Below, piece after piece: positions 1 through 9,849 of a DNA stretch of 64,000 nucleotides (positions are counted from its first letter, which is position 1; every line of letters starts with the position of its first letter). The notes beneath the pieces were generated by a model. It worked only from the letters and a program-made list of their open reading frames with translations, was not told where the DNA came from and ran no database searches. The translations under genes and the position numbers were made by a program. This DNA comes from Aldrovandia affinis (lineage: Eukaryota > Chordata > Actinopteri > Notacanthiformes > Halosauridae), in the NCBI GenBank assembly GCA_029706075.1, contig JAINUG010000014.1:8580730-8644729 (forward strand), read 5' to 3'.

Positions 1-619
1 ACTCTACGTCGTCCCCGTCGCAGAGCACTGAACTCTGTCTCACTCCCCGGCCCTGAAATAAATAAAAAATCAGCTCACAGCTCAGACTGATCAGTCGCGG
101 CAGCGGAGCTCTCCCGTAATTAGCTCGTCCCCGATCTTATCGCGGACGTCCCCCCACCGTCTCTCCGCCACATTTTGTATTCAGCTGTTGCTTTGTTGTG
201 GCTGCTGCAGTGCTCTTTCAAAATCAACTCCCAGGCCAGCAGGAAAACAACACACCAGAGAGAGGGAGGGGGAGAGAGAGAGAGAGAGGGAGAGGGAGAG
301 AGAGAGAGACAGAAGGAAAGTGAGAGGGAGGGAAAGAGAGAGAGAGGGAAAGCTTTTCCAAATCTGCACATTCACGATCATTAGTCTGGCAGGAAATCCA
401 ATTGAAGTGTAGAATGCACTCGTTTCTTTCATGAGCTCTTCAAAAAGCATTAGGAAATTAATGAAAGAGGAAAAAGTAAAAAAAGAAAAGAAGAAAACAT
501 GCTTGATACAACAAGACTAAAGCAATCACTGGGGGTTACCATTTGTGTGTGTGTCCCGACAAACACCATCTCAGACCGTTTGGATCCGTCTTCGTCAGGA
601 GACGGTAGAGGACACTGTT
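1..619. other. Unique intergenic DNA, no gene seen
   Basis: Outside the GA tract I see no ORF with family resemblance, no tRNA and no transposon end. The opening 180 bases are fairly CpG-rich. They could be conserved regulatory DNA, but nothing in the sequence itself proves that. Confidence 0.4.
254..346. repeat. GA-rich polypurine microsatellite
   Basis: An almost pure purine run made of GAGA and GGGA units on the plus strand. It creates long low-complexity ORFs of repeated Arg/Glu or Ser/Leu residues in several frames, none of which is credible as a gene. Confidence 0.9.
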
Positions 620-625
620 CTTGCG

Positions 626-753
626 TCTCAGACGTCCAGCTATGTGACCTCTGTAGATGACGTTTAGATAAAAGACAAGGGCTCCATTTGGTTTTGTGAC
701 CTGCCCCCCCCTCCCTCTCCTCCCCCATCATGCTCTCCTGATCTGTCATGTAG
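626..753 (+). repeat. Diverged interspersed repeat, copy A
   Basis: This segment resembles 3802-3907 in the same orientation. Both carry a block close to CAGCTAYGTGACCYCTG followed by a TTTAGATAA block, then a C-rich run and CCTGATCYGTCAT. The two copies are clearly diverged, so the element is old. I do not recognise the family. Confidence 0.5.
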
Positions 754-756
754 GCC

Positions 757-2280
757 TCACCCTGTTTTAACATTTTTCAAACATCCTGCCTGGGAATTGG
801 GGGAACGGACAGGCTGGCTCTTATTAGTGGGAAACTGAGAATAGCTTTAGAATTTCTGTTGAGAAAGAGACAGGTTTTTTTTTTTCCATTTTTGCTTAAT
901 TTGACAATCAAGGTGGTAGGGGGGGTAGGGTACCCACAACTCAGCGATCAAAGGCTGCCTTTGAGGCTATTTTCGAGAAGGCATATTTGGTGTAGAAGGC
1001 ATATTTGGTGTAGGCCTGTAGCACAAAAGCAGACTTCATCCGGCAGTGCTGGAACATCAACAGCACTTTGAGGAGGGCCGCCAGTGAAACTATTCCAGGA
1101 TTGAGAAACATTCCGGGAGGGTGGGGGGCAATTCGGTGTTGTCTGCTCCTGGCAGGTTCATTCAGGTAAGTTAGTTTCACATGCAGGGTGATGGTTTGGT
1201 TGGATGAAACCTTATAAATTCCTGTCTGAAAAGAGACCACTTATCAAAAAGTTTGCAATGGAAAATATACATGACCATGGAATTAGTTTAACACTTTTAC
1301 CTTTTTCTTTAATCTATTCGGTTACATCGTCAATGTATGAGTAAATTGGTTAAGAAAAAATATTTATGTTCCCAGACAACCTCCTTTTAATTACCTCCAG
1401 TAATATTGTCCATTTAGATCTAAATAGACAATAGACTAATTAAGCATATAATACATGTAAAACACCTTTTCTATTTTGTGATGGTGTTTCAAAGGTTTTT
1501 TTCATCTTTGCTGTGAGCACAAAACCTGGCCCCACCTGTGCAAAACGTAAGCTTGTGTCGTATTTTAAAACGCATTTTACAAGCAGAGACTACTTACAGG
1601 CAATTATCTAGACTAGAATTAGCCCAAAACTACTGCAGTGGTCTAACGGTTCTTTTTCCAAACGAATCATGTTCCTGTTTTTTCTCATTGGCACAGTTAA
1701 AGTCGAAAAACGCATTTCACTTTTCTTAGAGTGGATATATTTATAACTAGGATTTGACTTTTGTTGCATAATCTTTTCTTTTTTTCTTGCAACAGTGTTC
1801 AACAGAACTATTTGGTACAGGAGGCTTCAATAAAATGCAGAAATCAATGTAATCATAAATTCATCCATAAATCAAAAATAAATTGGTTTTGGAGGCTCCA
1901 CATGCCAAGAAGCCCTTTCCACCAGTAAAAGCGCTTGCGTCAATAAACGCTGTGCAACAAATGCACATTTCTTCCCCTCCTTGATTTTTCTCACCAGAGA
2001 AGAACTCAAAGAAGGTGGAAACAGGGCTCCGAGCTGCAAGCTGGCTTAACCGAGCAGTGACAACTATTCTGGGGGCTTTGAACTGGTTGCATGGAATAGT
2101 TTCCGGATGGTGGGATCTGCAATTAGGCAACACATCTGCAGCAAGTCCAGCTTTCTGGAAGCTGGCTGCCTGGCTGCAGCCAACAACAACACACCCCACC
2201 GTGGCACTTAGACCTTTTTTTCAAACAATTAGATGAATTTCTACTGTGAATTTCAGAGCAGGTTATATACTCTTCCCCTA
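757..2280. other. Intergenic DNA, no gene seen
   Basis: Mostly AT-rich unique sequence. At 984-1013 a short direct duplication of GCATATTTGGTGTAG occurs. ORFs here are under 115 codons, in conflicting frames, and lack domain motifs. I see no splice-supported exon. Confidence 0.4.
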
Positions 2281-2582
2281 ACTATGACAAAGAGAAAGAG
2301 AAAGGAAAGATAGAGAGAAAGGGGGAGAGAGAGGGGGAGGGAGGGAGGAGAGACAGAAAGGGAAGGGAGTGGGAAAGGGGGAGAGAGAGAGGGAGGGAGA
2401 AATAAAGGGAGAGAAGGGAGAGAGAAAGAAAGGGAGAGAGAGAAAGAGGGAGGATAGTGAGAGGGAGTGGAGGTAAGAGGGAGGGAGGTGATAGGAAGAG
2501 AGGGAGGGTGGGAGGACAGGGTGGGGGGAAAGAGAGATGGAGGGAGGGAGAGAAAGAGAGAGAGAGGGAAGGAGGGGGAGCA
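2281..2582. repeat. Long GA/GGGA polypurine tract
   Basis: About 300 bases almost entirely of A and G on the plus strand, built from GAGA, GGGA and GGAGG units with few pyrimidines. The Ser/Leu/Pro-rich reading frames on the minus strand are artefacts of composition. Such mirror-like polypurine tracts can adopt triplex structure; that is general knowledge, not seen here. Confidence 0.9.
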
Positions 2583-3390
2583 ATCAAGAGCATAATTCTG
2601 ATTTATAGTCATGTCATCATGTGCTTTAAATCCAACCGCTCAGATATTTTCAAAGTTTGTTCACCATTAAAACAACTTTCAGCTTAAAATACACCAAGAT
2701 CCAATGGGACTTCCCTGTACAGAGACCATGAGTGAGCAAAAACAAGATCGTGACAGGCGATGTCATTTGAGGAGAGATGCCTCATGATGTTTATAGCGTG
2801 GGAAGTGAGAATGTTTACTACACCTTTTACAGTGCACATAAAAAACACATGATCGTTTTACATTCGACCATACGCAAGTACTTTCTCTTTCAGGAGTGCA
2901 CACCAAGTTCATTTGTAAGCTGTGATGCAACAAACAATTATTTTTGTACCTTTCATTTATTGAATAACGCATAATCACATGTAATAAAGAATCACATACA
3001 ATTCATAGAAGCTGGGGTACAACTCAAGTGAGTCAAGTAAGAAATCTTTCAGGCAATTCACCAAATACTTGTTGCAATAAATGTTACTGGTGTTCTGTTT
3101 TTTCCACTGCTCTCATACCCTTTACCCCCCCAAAAAAAGGTTCAAGGTTGAGACAGAGGGGAAATGTAATGACGTTTTGTTCTTCTACCATTCATCTTCA
3201 GGAGCTTTTGAAACCCCTTAGTGCCACGTCGTTGGCACAATTAGACACGCATGACTAACGTGCCCGCCGTCTTGACCACTGTCACTGTCTGGATACTGAA
3301 CACTTAACCCCTGACACCAGAATCGCACACACACACACACACTTTGATTCTCTCCCCTTCCTAAACCATGACTATTCATTTGCCTTTATC
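2583..3390. other. Intergenic DNA, no gene seen
   Basis: Unique sequence with a short CA run near 3328-3342. No recognisable coding exon, RNA gene or transposon end. Confidence 0.4.
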
Positions 3391-3577
3391 CATTTATTAT
3401 TTATTAACTCTTCTGCCCTGCACTGCTCATCTGCAATGTTGTATATGTTCTTAACTTGTGTGTTGTGTTTGTATTTTGATTTGTATTTTACTGAGGAGTT
3501 TTTAATGCGAGTAAGCATTTTATTGTTACAATGCATTCCCATGTATTGTATACATATGACAAATAAACTTGACTTGA
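3391..3577 (+). mobile_element. Probable LINE 3' end fragment
   Basis: The segment ends in ACAAATAAACTTGACTTGAC, a polyadenylation-signal-like stretch followed by CTTGA units. That is how many fish non-LTR retrotransposon copies end, and the T-rich 3'-UTR-like body before it fits. No coding remnant is attached, so the family cannot be named. It could instead be the 3' end of a processed copy of some transcript. Confidence 0.45.
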
Positions 3578-3801
3578 CATCTTCCACATTTTGGGAGTGA
3601 CACCAAGTTGGCGCGTAGCTTCCTGTTGTCTCGTTGTTGACCGGTGTATATGTCTCTCCATTTCTACCAATGCTTGGCTCATTCCCTCATTCTGGGACAG
3701 CATGTGACAGAGACATTGCTGCTGTAATTACAGGCGTAAAAATCCCATCATTGCGGGTTTACAGCGGCACTAGAGTACGTAGCGTGCAGTATAAAGTTAT
3801 A

Positions 3802-3907
3802 TCTCAGTCCATCAGCTACGTGACCCCTGCAGGTGATTTAGATAAGACACTATGGCTGACTTGACTCGCGTTTCCCCCAGATCCATGCCCTCCTGATCCG
3901 TCATATA
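3802..3907 (+). repeat. Diverged interspersed repeat, copy B
   Basis: Second copy of the repeat described at 626-753, sharing the CAGCTACGTGACC block and the CCTGATCCGTCAT block. It ends directly against the SINE that starts near 3909. Confidence 0.5.
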
Positions 3908-3908
3908 C

Positions 3909-4072
3909 CAAACCTGTGGTTCTGTGTGGCTCGGTAGGTAGAGCATGGTGCTGACAACACTTAGGTTGTGGGTTTGATTCCCATTGGGACCACATATACT
4001 GAAAAATGTATGCATTCACTACTGTAAGTCACTTTGGATAAAAGTATCTGCTAAATGGCATATATTATATTA
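3909..4072 (+). mobile_element. tRNA-derived SINE with L2-type tail (family 1)
   Basis: The head is tRNA-like: a box A around GGCTCGGTAGGTAGAGC and a box B GGTTTGATTCC about 45 bases later, closing on GGGACCACA. After a short linker comes the tail GTAAGTCACTTTGGATAAAA with CTGCTAAATGGCAT. AAACCT flanks both sides and may be a target-site duplication. The same family recurs at 5370, 6620 (reverse) and 45651. The tail matches the 3' end of the L2 LINE at 9850, so this SINE was probably mobilised by L2 machinery (inference). Confidence 0.85.
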
Positions 4073-4179
4073 AAACCTTGTATGCAGGGCGTAATAGTAT
4101 TATTAATGGTAAAATATATGGTGGCTATATGGGAAAGGGAAGCAATGGGACTAAATGTAATATACAGCTGGCTTGTTGG

Positions 4180-4310
4180 GTTATGGTAATTAGCTAACAT
4201 TAGCTATTATCTGTCACCTATTTGGGACATAAGAGAGATAGCTAGAGAGGTTGGCTCCAGCTAAGGTAGGTAGCTAATGTTAGTTAGCAAGCTACATATC
4301 ATTTATTAAC
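4180..4310. repeat. GCTA-rich low-complexity segment
   Basis: Irregular repetition of TTAGCTAA, GCTAGAG, GGTAGCTAATG and TTAGTTAGC units. Similar GCTA/GTTAGC-rich patches occur at about 8045-8125 and 55065-55250. Such patches are common in teleost genomes; no function is implied. Confidence 0.6.
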
Positions 4311-4321
4311 AATGTTCACTA

Positions 4322-5003
4322 CAGGTAACTGGCAAAATAAAGGAAACATCAACATAAAGTGTCTTGATAGAGCATTGGGCTACCACAAGCCACCAGAACA
4401 GCTTCAATGCTCCTTGGCATGGATTCTACAAGTGTCTGGAACTCTGTCATGGAGGGATGCAACACCATTCCTCCACGAGAAATTCCATATTTTGGTATTG
4501 GTTGATGGAAAACTCTCAGACACCACTTCAAAATCTCTCATAAGTGTTCAATTGGTTTGAGATCTGGTGACAGAGATGGCCATGGCATATGGTTTACATT
4601 GTTTTCATGCTCATCAAACCATTCAGTGACCACTCGTGCCCTGTGGATGGGCGGCATTGTCATCCTGGAAGAGACCACTCCCATCAGGATAGAAATGCTT
4701 CACCATAGAATGAAGGCAATCAATCACAATGGCTTTGTATTTATTGGTGTTTACCTTGCCCTCTAAGGGGTTGAGTGGACCTAATCCGTGTCAGGAAAAT
4801 GCACCCCACACCATAACAGAGCCATCAGAAGTGTTTCTTTCCCATATTCCATCCCCATATCCTTCACCGTGGGAAACAAGCACTTGAGCCTGTAGGTTTG
4901 TTGTGGCGTGCACCACACATGTACTCTTCCGCTTGTTGAGAACAGGGTGAAGGATGACTCATATGACCATATTACTTTTTTTCCACTGCTCAGTAAAACC
5001 AAG
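4322..5003 (-). pseudogene. Broken Tc1-like transposon, transposase C-terminal part
   Basis: The plus-strand start at 4322 follows a TA dinucleotide and reads CAGGTAACTGGCAAAATAAA, an end sequence typical of a fish Tc1-like element. On the minus strand, 4781-5002 encodes VIWSYESSFTLFSTSGRVHV and then a PTVKD stretch. This matches the catalytic core of Tc1 transposases, where a DESSF-type motif is usual, so the first catalytic Asp appears replaced by Tyr. The remainder toward 4340 continues with IEAV-type C-terminal residues broken by stops. The other terminal repeat and the DNA-binding half are missing. It is a dead 5'-truncated copy of a different Tc1 family from the one at 6040-6606. Confidence 0.8.
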
Positions 5004-5264
5004 AGAAAAAGGAAAATAAATCAGCCACACAAAGAAGACCCTCTTCATCTTCCTCTTCCTCTACCACGTGGCAACCGTCTAACCAATTGTCTTCCATTAC
5101 TTTCCAGGTGAGCTGTTTTTGTAAATCAAGGCCTGCCCCATACCTAATCCCCACCAGGTGCCCCCGCATCTCACCCCAATAATTCAGTGAGCCGGCCCTG
5201 GTCTCCACTACAGGGATCATCTCTAAACTACCAGCAAAGGGAACCATGAAAACCACATTTCTTG

Positions 5265-5665
5265 TCCCTGACCCATTCCCACCTCCCATCCTGACCAATT
5301 CCTTCACCTCCCACATCCCACCCTGGCCCACACCCTCCTGCACCTCCCATTCCCACCTCCTATCCTGACCTGTGGTTCTGTGTGTCTCAGTAGGTAGAGC
5401 ATGGTGCTGACAATGCTTAGGTTGTGGGTTCGATTCCCATTGGGACCACAGATACTGAAAAATGTATGCATTCACTAGTGTAAGTCGCTTTGGATAAAAG
5501 CATCTGCTAAATAGCATATATTACTGACCCAAACCACACCTCCTAACCCCGACCCATTCCCACCTCCCACATCCCACCCTGGCCCATACCTGCACCTCCT
5601 ATCTCTGACCCATCCCTGCACCTCCCAATTCCCACCTCCCAATCCTGACCCATACCTGCACCCAG
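5265..5665. repeat. C-rich minisatellite split by a SINE
   Basis: Loose tandem units built from CACCTCCCATTCCCACCTCC and CCTGACCCATACCTGCACC run before and after the SINE at 5370-5522. The two halves share unit composition, so the SINE landed inside an existing array. Minus-strand Gly/Trp-rich frames across the array are compositional artefacts. Confidence 0.7.
5370..5522 (+). mobile_element. tRNA-derived SINE (family 1) inside minisatellite
   Basis: Nearly the same as the copy at 3909: tRNA-like head with box B GGTTCGATTCC, GGGACCACAGATACTG junction, and tail GTAAGTCGCTTTGGATAAAA ending CTGCTAAATAGCAT. CTGACC lies on both sides and is a possible target-site duplication. Confidence 0.85.
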
Positions 5666-6039
5666 CATCTGTGGATGGCAGGCTGCCCCAACTCAAAAAA
5701 AAAAACAGGCCCTTGCTTGACGTTGTGCAGAACGGAGAGTAGAGGGAGCCATGTTCCTGCATTAATGAGGGAGGAAGTGCGTGTCCTCCACCAAAGATGC
5801 GAGAGAGGGCCTCGCTCCGAGACACACCTGTTTATAATAAAACACGCGCACCCGTCCAGGTCCCCCGTGGGTCAGAGCGGCTGATGCTTCTCACCACAGG
5901 GGAGGGAGAGGGAGCGTAACAACAACTACAACCCAACTAACAATGCACAGTTTCCATGACACCAAAACAGCATTGTGTACCGACTGAAAGCCTCGCTTTA
6001 GCAACCGGGAAATGTCCACTGGATCAGGCAGATCAAGCG
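5666..6039. other. Intergenic DNA, no gene seen
   Basis: Unique sequence with a short A-run near 5695. No recognisable coding or RNA feature. Confidence 0.4.
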
Positions 6040-6606
6040 CATTGCATTCGGTGCACAAAGATGCGCGTGATGAACCAAAGATTTCTAATTTTGATTAATC
6101 GGTCCATAAGACCTTCTTCCAGTCTTCAGTAGTCCACTGGCAGTGCTTCATGGCCCAAGCAAGCCTCTTTTTCTTATTTTGCCATCTTAGCAATGGCTTT
6201 CTTACTGCCACTTGACCTGTCAAACCTGCAGCTCGAAGTCTTCTCTTCACAGTTGAAACTGAGACTTCCTTACTTCGACCAGTGTTAAGCTGTGCTTGAA
6301 GCTGTTGTCCTGTGAGCCACCTATCACGCAAGCTGTTGACTCTCAGAAACTTGTCTTCTGATTTTGTTGTGGCTTTGGGTCTGCCAGACCTCTTCCTGTC
6401 AGTTTCCAAGTGCCTTTTGATGGTGTAGGAAACTACTCACTGCCAAAAAACTGACATTGTGTTTTTGGTAACCTAAACTTTTTTTTAACCTCTGGCAGTT
6501 TACCGCTTACATTTGTACCATTTCAGGTTATTCACTGGACTTGAACTGCTTAAATTTCAGTAAAAACTGGAAAATGGGGGTGTTCTAAAACGTTTGACCC
6601 GTAGTG
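6040..6606 (-). pseudogene. Broken Tc1-like transposon, transposase N-terminal part
   Basis: The high-coordinate end carries the terminal sequence TAGAACACCCCCATTTTCCA (minus strand) beside a GGGTCAAACG motif, typical of a fish Tc1-like end. The reading frame 6409-6095 on the minus strand encodes a paired-like helix-turn-helix region: RKRSGRPKATT, then SVSTVKRRLRAAGLTG, RKPLLRWQNKKKRLAWA and WKKVLWTD. WTD is the lead-in to the first catalytic Asp; the following Glu codon is a stop (TAA), then a SKLEIFG-like stretch, after which similarity ends near 6040. The catalytic half and second terminal repeat are absent, so the copy is dead. Confidence 0.85.
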
Positions 6607-6619
6607 CATATATATATAT

Positions 6620-6816
6620 GCCATTTAGCAGACTTTTATCCAAAGTGACTTACAGTAGGAAATGCATACATTTTTCAGTATATGTGGTCCCAGTGGGAAT
6701 CAAACCCACAACCTAAGCGCTATCAGCACCACGCTCTACCTACTGAGCCACACAGAATCACGCTCTACCTACTGAACCACAGAGAACCATGCTCTACCTA
6801 CTGAGCCACCCAGAAC
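6620..6816 (-). mobile_element. SINE (family 1) with triplicated head
   Basis: Reverse-orientation copy of the 3909 SINE: tail GCCATTTAGCAGACTTTTAT at the low end, then box B as GGGAATCAAACCC. The head is abnormal. A 29-base unit, CACGCTCTACCTACTGAGCC plus ACACAGAAT, repeats three times at 6730-6758, 6759-6787 and 6788-6816 with few changes. This triplicates the box A region. The SINE lies about 14 bases from the end of the Tc1-like remnant. Confidence 0.85.
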
Positions 6817-6855
6817 CATGATCGTGGTGGCAGAGCAGGCCTAAAATGCCATTTT

Positions 6856-7160
6856 GGCCTGCCAACACAGGCCCTCCCCCATGAACTCGCCGCCCATCAT
6901 TATGGAGCAAGCTAATACCCAGAGGCCAGAGATGACTGGCCTCCTCCGAGACGGGACTCGCTCACCTATTTCTAGAGATACCCTTCGCGGCGAGCTCCTG
7001 CCGGCTCCACCCTCCCCCTGGGGCAGACAGTCAATCGCCGCCCCGATTGGGGCGCCCTGCCAGGGCCAGACTGGCGCAGGCGGGTGTCGAACTACGGCTG
7101 CAGTGGGCAATTTGCATTTCGGGTGAATGCTTTAACCGTTACGCTACCCGAGGCCTTTTG
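6856..7160 (-). mobile_element. tRNA-derived SINE (family 2)
   Basis: On the minus strand the head at 7160 begins GGCCTCGGGTAGCGTAACGG (box A-like), followed by box B-like AGTTCGACACC. The body contains the GCCAGTCTGGCCCTGG block, a GGGGGAGGGTGGAGCCGGC block and the GTCTCGGAGGAGGCCAGT block, shared with copies at 15150, 16140 and 62280. The usual tail AGAGGGTATAATTGG is lost here. Frames on both strands are non-coding by-products. Confidence 0.8.
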
Positions 7161-7451
7161 TGCATTTCTTCATCTTAACTGGACACATCTCAGCCTGACC
7201 TTCAAGGTTTTGTGAGACAAAAATATTTGTAATTAGGTTAATCGCCATGGCATACTAAAAGCATTAAATCACGTTTGAAGATTCGAATGTGCGTCTTATT
7301 AGTTTATGTATTTGTCAAATAACGAATCGCCTGCGTCATTGGTCTAATAATTGTCAACAAATACTACCCTTTAATATGACGTACTTACATACACTATGGG
7401 CGCGAGCGGCAAAATGAGAGTATTTGGTTCTATCGTAGCCAGCCCTGCAAA

Positions 7452-7619
7452 ATGCCGAAACGAAAGACAACCCAGTGGTCAAAAGAGCACGGATTTATTT
7501 CTAAAAGCAGAAAAGACGATTATCATGCCTTCTGTACAATGTGTCGGTGTGAGATGGACGTGGAAGCAGACAGTATCAAAGTAGAACGCCAGAGCTCCAT
7601 GAACGTTAGTGAAGGGTAG
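7452..7619 (+). pseudogene. Short ORF with CxxC-like motif, possibly transposase remnant
   Basis: A 55-codon frame starts MPKRKTTQWSKEHGF and continues DDYHAFCTMCRCEMDVEADS before a stop. The basic MPKRK start and the FCTMCRCEM cysteine pair resemble the beginning of BED-finger/hAT-type proteins. The His half of the finger is not visible and no downstream transposase is present. It may be a decayed transposon 5' end, an exon of something unrecognised, or chance. Confidence 0.25.
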
Positions 7620-9754
7620 CCTACACAGAAAGTTACCAAAAGTTCCTAGCCAAAAGAAGGCTTCTGGAAAATGCCAGTAAGGGACAGAAGTACCAAAATT
7701 ATACCATCCTATTGTGAGTACACATTTTCAATCTAAGTTAATCTATATAGGTTATGGTTTTAAATTGATCATATAATTAGCCTACCTGCCGTAAGTGTCC
7801 TCCATTCTTGGGTTTTGGAAATGGCCATCCTATTCACAGTAGTCATTGAAAGCCTAATGTCTTCAAAATTTCAAATGCTAGCGTGTTGTTTTTCCCCTAG
7901 CTTGTTGTGATACGGAATATTTTGTTTACGTGGGTACCAGGTATTTCTATGGTACAAACCGCGGACTGGCTTAGATCACATTTAGAAGTTTTCACGGTCA
8001 TTATGGGAATCTGAGAGTTAGCAACAAGAGTAAATGAATTCAATCAGACTAGGTTAGCAAGGTTACGGGTTGCTACTGCAACGTTAGCTGGCATGGCTAA
8101 CTTGTGTGGCTAGTAAATCACGTTAGTTAAATCCAGATTGATTTACTATTTTTCCAAGTGCATGCGGGCCAGGTTCCTGACAACATCTGAAGTCGTTCCA
8201 GGTTTGCAGGATTTTTTTCTCTTGCAGACTTGTGGACGTTTTATTGCCTTCGTTGACAGTACATTTACAAATGTGAATTTGATCACCACCGACATCTTGA
8301 AAAATGTGTTTTCCCCTCGCTGATCAAAACGTTCCACATAGTTGACGTTGATGTGTGGCAACAGGTTGAGATCAGGGAAGACACAGCTGAAAATGATTCA
8401 TTGCAATTATAATCATTTAGATTTTAAACCGTATTAAAACATATTAATTTATGCCATTTTAGACATGTATAATTGAGTCTGTCGGATACTGCGAGTCCAA
8501 ATCCCTTAACCCTTAAAACAAGATTCCGATGTCACATCATAATGAACTTTGGCCAGTTTATTAAACATGTAAAGATACACATTTTTTGTATGAGCACTTT
8601 TCTGATCAAATATATTTAAATATGCAAATTATGCGTGCTCATTAAATATGCTAATTTATGCGTGCAATTGTAATTCAGTTACAGCAAGATAGGAGTGCGT
8701 GCCTAACATTTTTTTATCTCCTTTTGGTAAGACACTTAATATTTAAAAAAAAATAGAGGGGAGTTTGAATATTTGCTTCATACACTTCAGGAACTTACAA
8801 GATGTAACTGTGTAAAAATAAAAATGCATTTTTGCCTATTTTCTGGGATATAATTGCTCATAAAATCTGAAATAAACAAGATAACAGAAATCCCTCTGTA
8901 ATTATTTTAGGAATACATCCAAGAATCATCTGATAAAATTACGTGACAAGAACTTATTCACAAGATGAGAGAACTGAAAAAGTATGACCTAAAAACCTAG
9001 TTTTGAGAAAACAGCCATCAAAGATTGGCATTGTTGATTAATTGGCATAAAATGCCATAAAATGGTAAAAATACATTAAACTATTGTTATTGGGCCATTT
9101 TTAATTATGCAATGTGTTAAAATAATGTTTATTTAGCAAAATAATGAAGAATCTGAATATTCATGGGGGGACCAAAAATGTCAATTTTATTGGGTGTGTC
9201 TCGCCTTAAGTCCAAGTCACCAAACACCTGTATATAGTAAAGCTTATAGATTTAACGTTATGTTAGCTATGAAGTACACGGTCTTGTTTTTAAGCATCCA
9301 TAATGGTCATGTCTATTACGATAATTGACCCTGAAGAGGGAGACTCAATTTAGGTCGTATTTGAACTTGTTAAGTCACCTTTGCACAAACAGTTTCATTT
9401 AGATCTTGTGTAAAACTAATATTTTACATAAAAACGTTTGTGACATTCCCTGTCCCAATTAGCACCCTGTGTTCACCCTGCTTTTCAATATTACACTAGA
9501 AAGATTCTTCAAGAACCTTCCCCCGTTGTGTTATTAACCTCCAAATAACATGACAAACCTTGCTTTTGTTGTCTCTCAATGATGGATTCGATGGTAATGA
9601 ACTGTATTTTAGGCAATAAATAGTTCAAACTATGTCCGTACATTGAAACACACCGTGTAATCATAAATGTGAAAGTAATTTCATTTGGAAATATGTTACT
9701 TTCTCTTTTTTCCTTTTCTTTTTAATTCTCAGGACTACTTTACTATGCAACTGC
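7620..9754. other. AT-rich intergenic DNA, no gene seen
   Basis: About 2.1 kb with no supported ORF. A GTTAGC-rich patch lies at about 8045-8125. From 8560 to 9200 the sequence is strongly AT-rich with several near-copies of AAATATGCTAATT-like runs. Confidence 0.4.
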
Positions 9755-9762
9755 TCATACAT

Positions 9763-9804
<42 letters not shown>
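9755..9804. repeat. (ATAC)n-(CA)n microsatellite
   Basis: About five ATAC units run directly into about ten CA units. Confidence 0.95.
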
Positions 9805-9806
<2 letters not shown>

Positions 9807-9849
9807 TGTATACACACACATAACAACAAGGACCACAAAGTCCAAGGAC

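Noticed and set aside
2253-2612. 119-codon Ser/Leu/Pro-rich minus-strand frame
   Set aside because: Produced by the polypurine tract; two other phases give the same kind of product.
3909-3990. Possible tRNA gene
   Set aside because: Box A and box B are present, but the acceptor arms do not pair properly and the same head recurs with a SINE tail at several places. It is a SINE head, not a tRNA gene.
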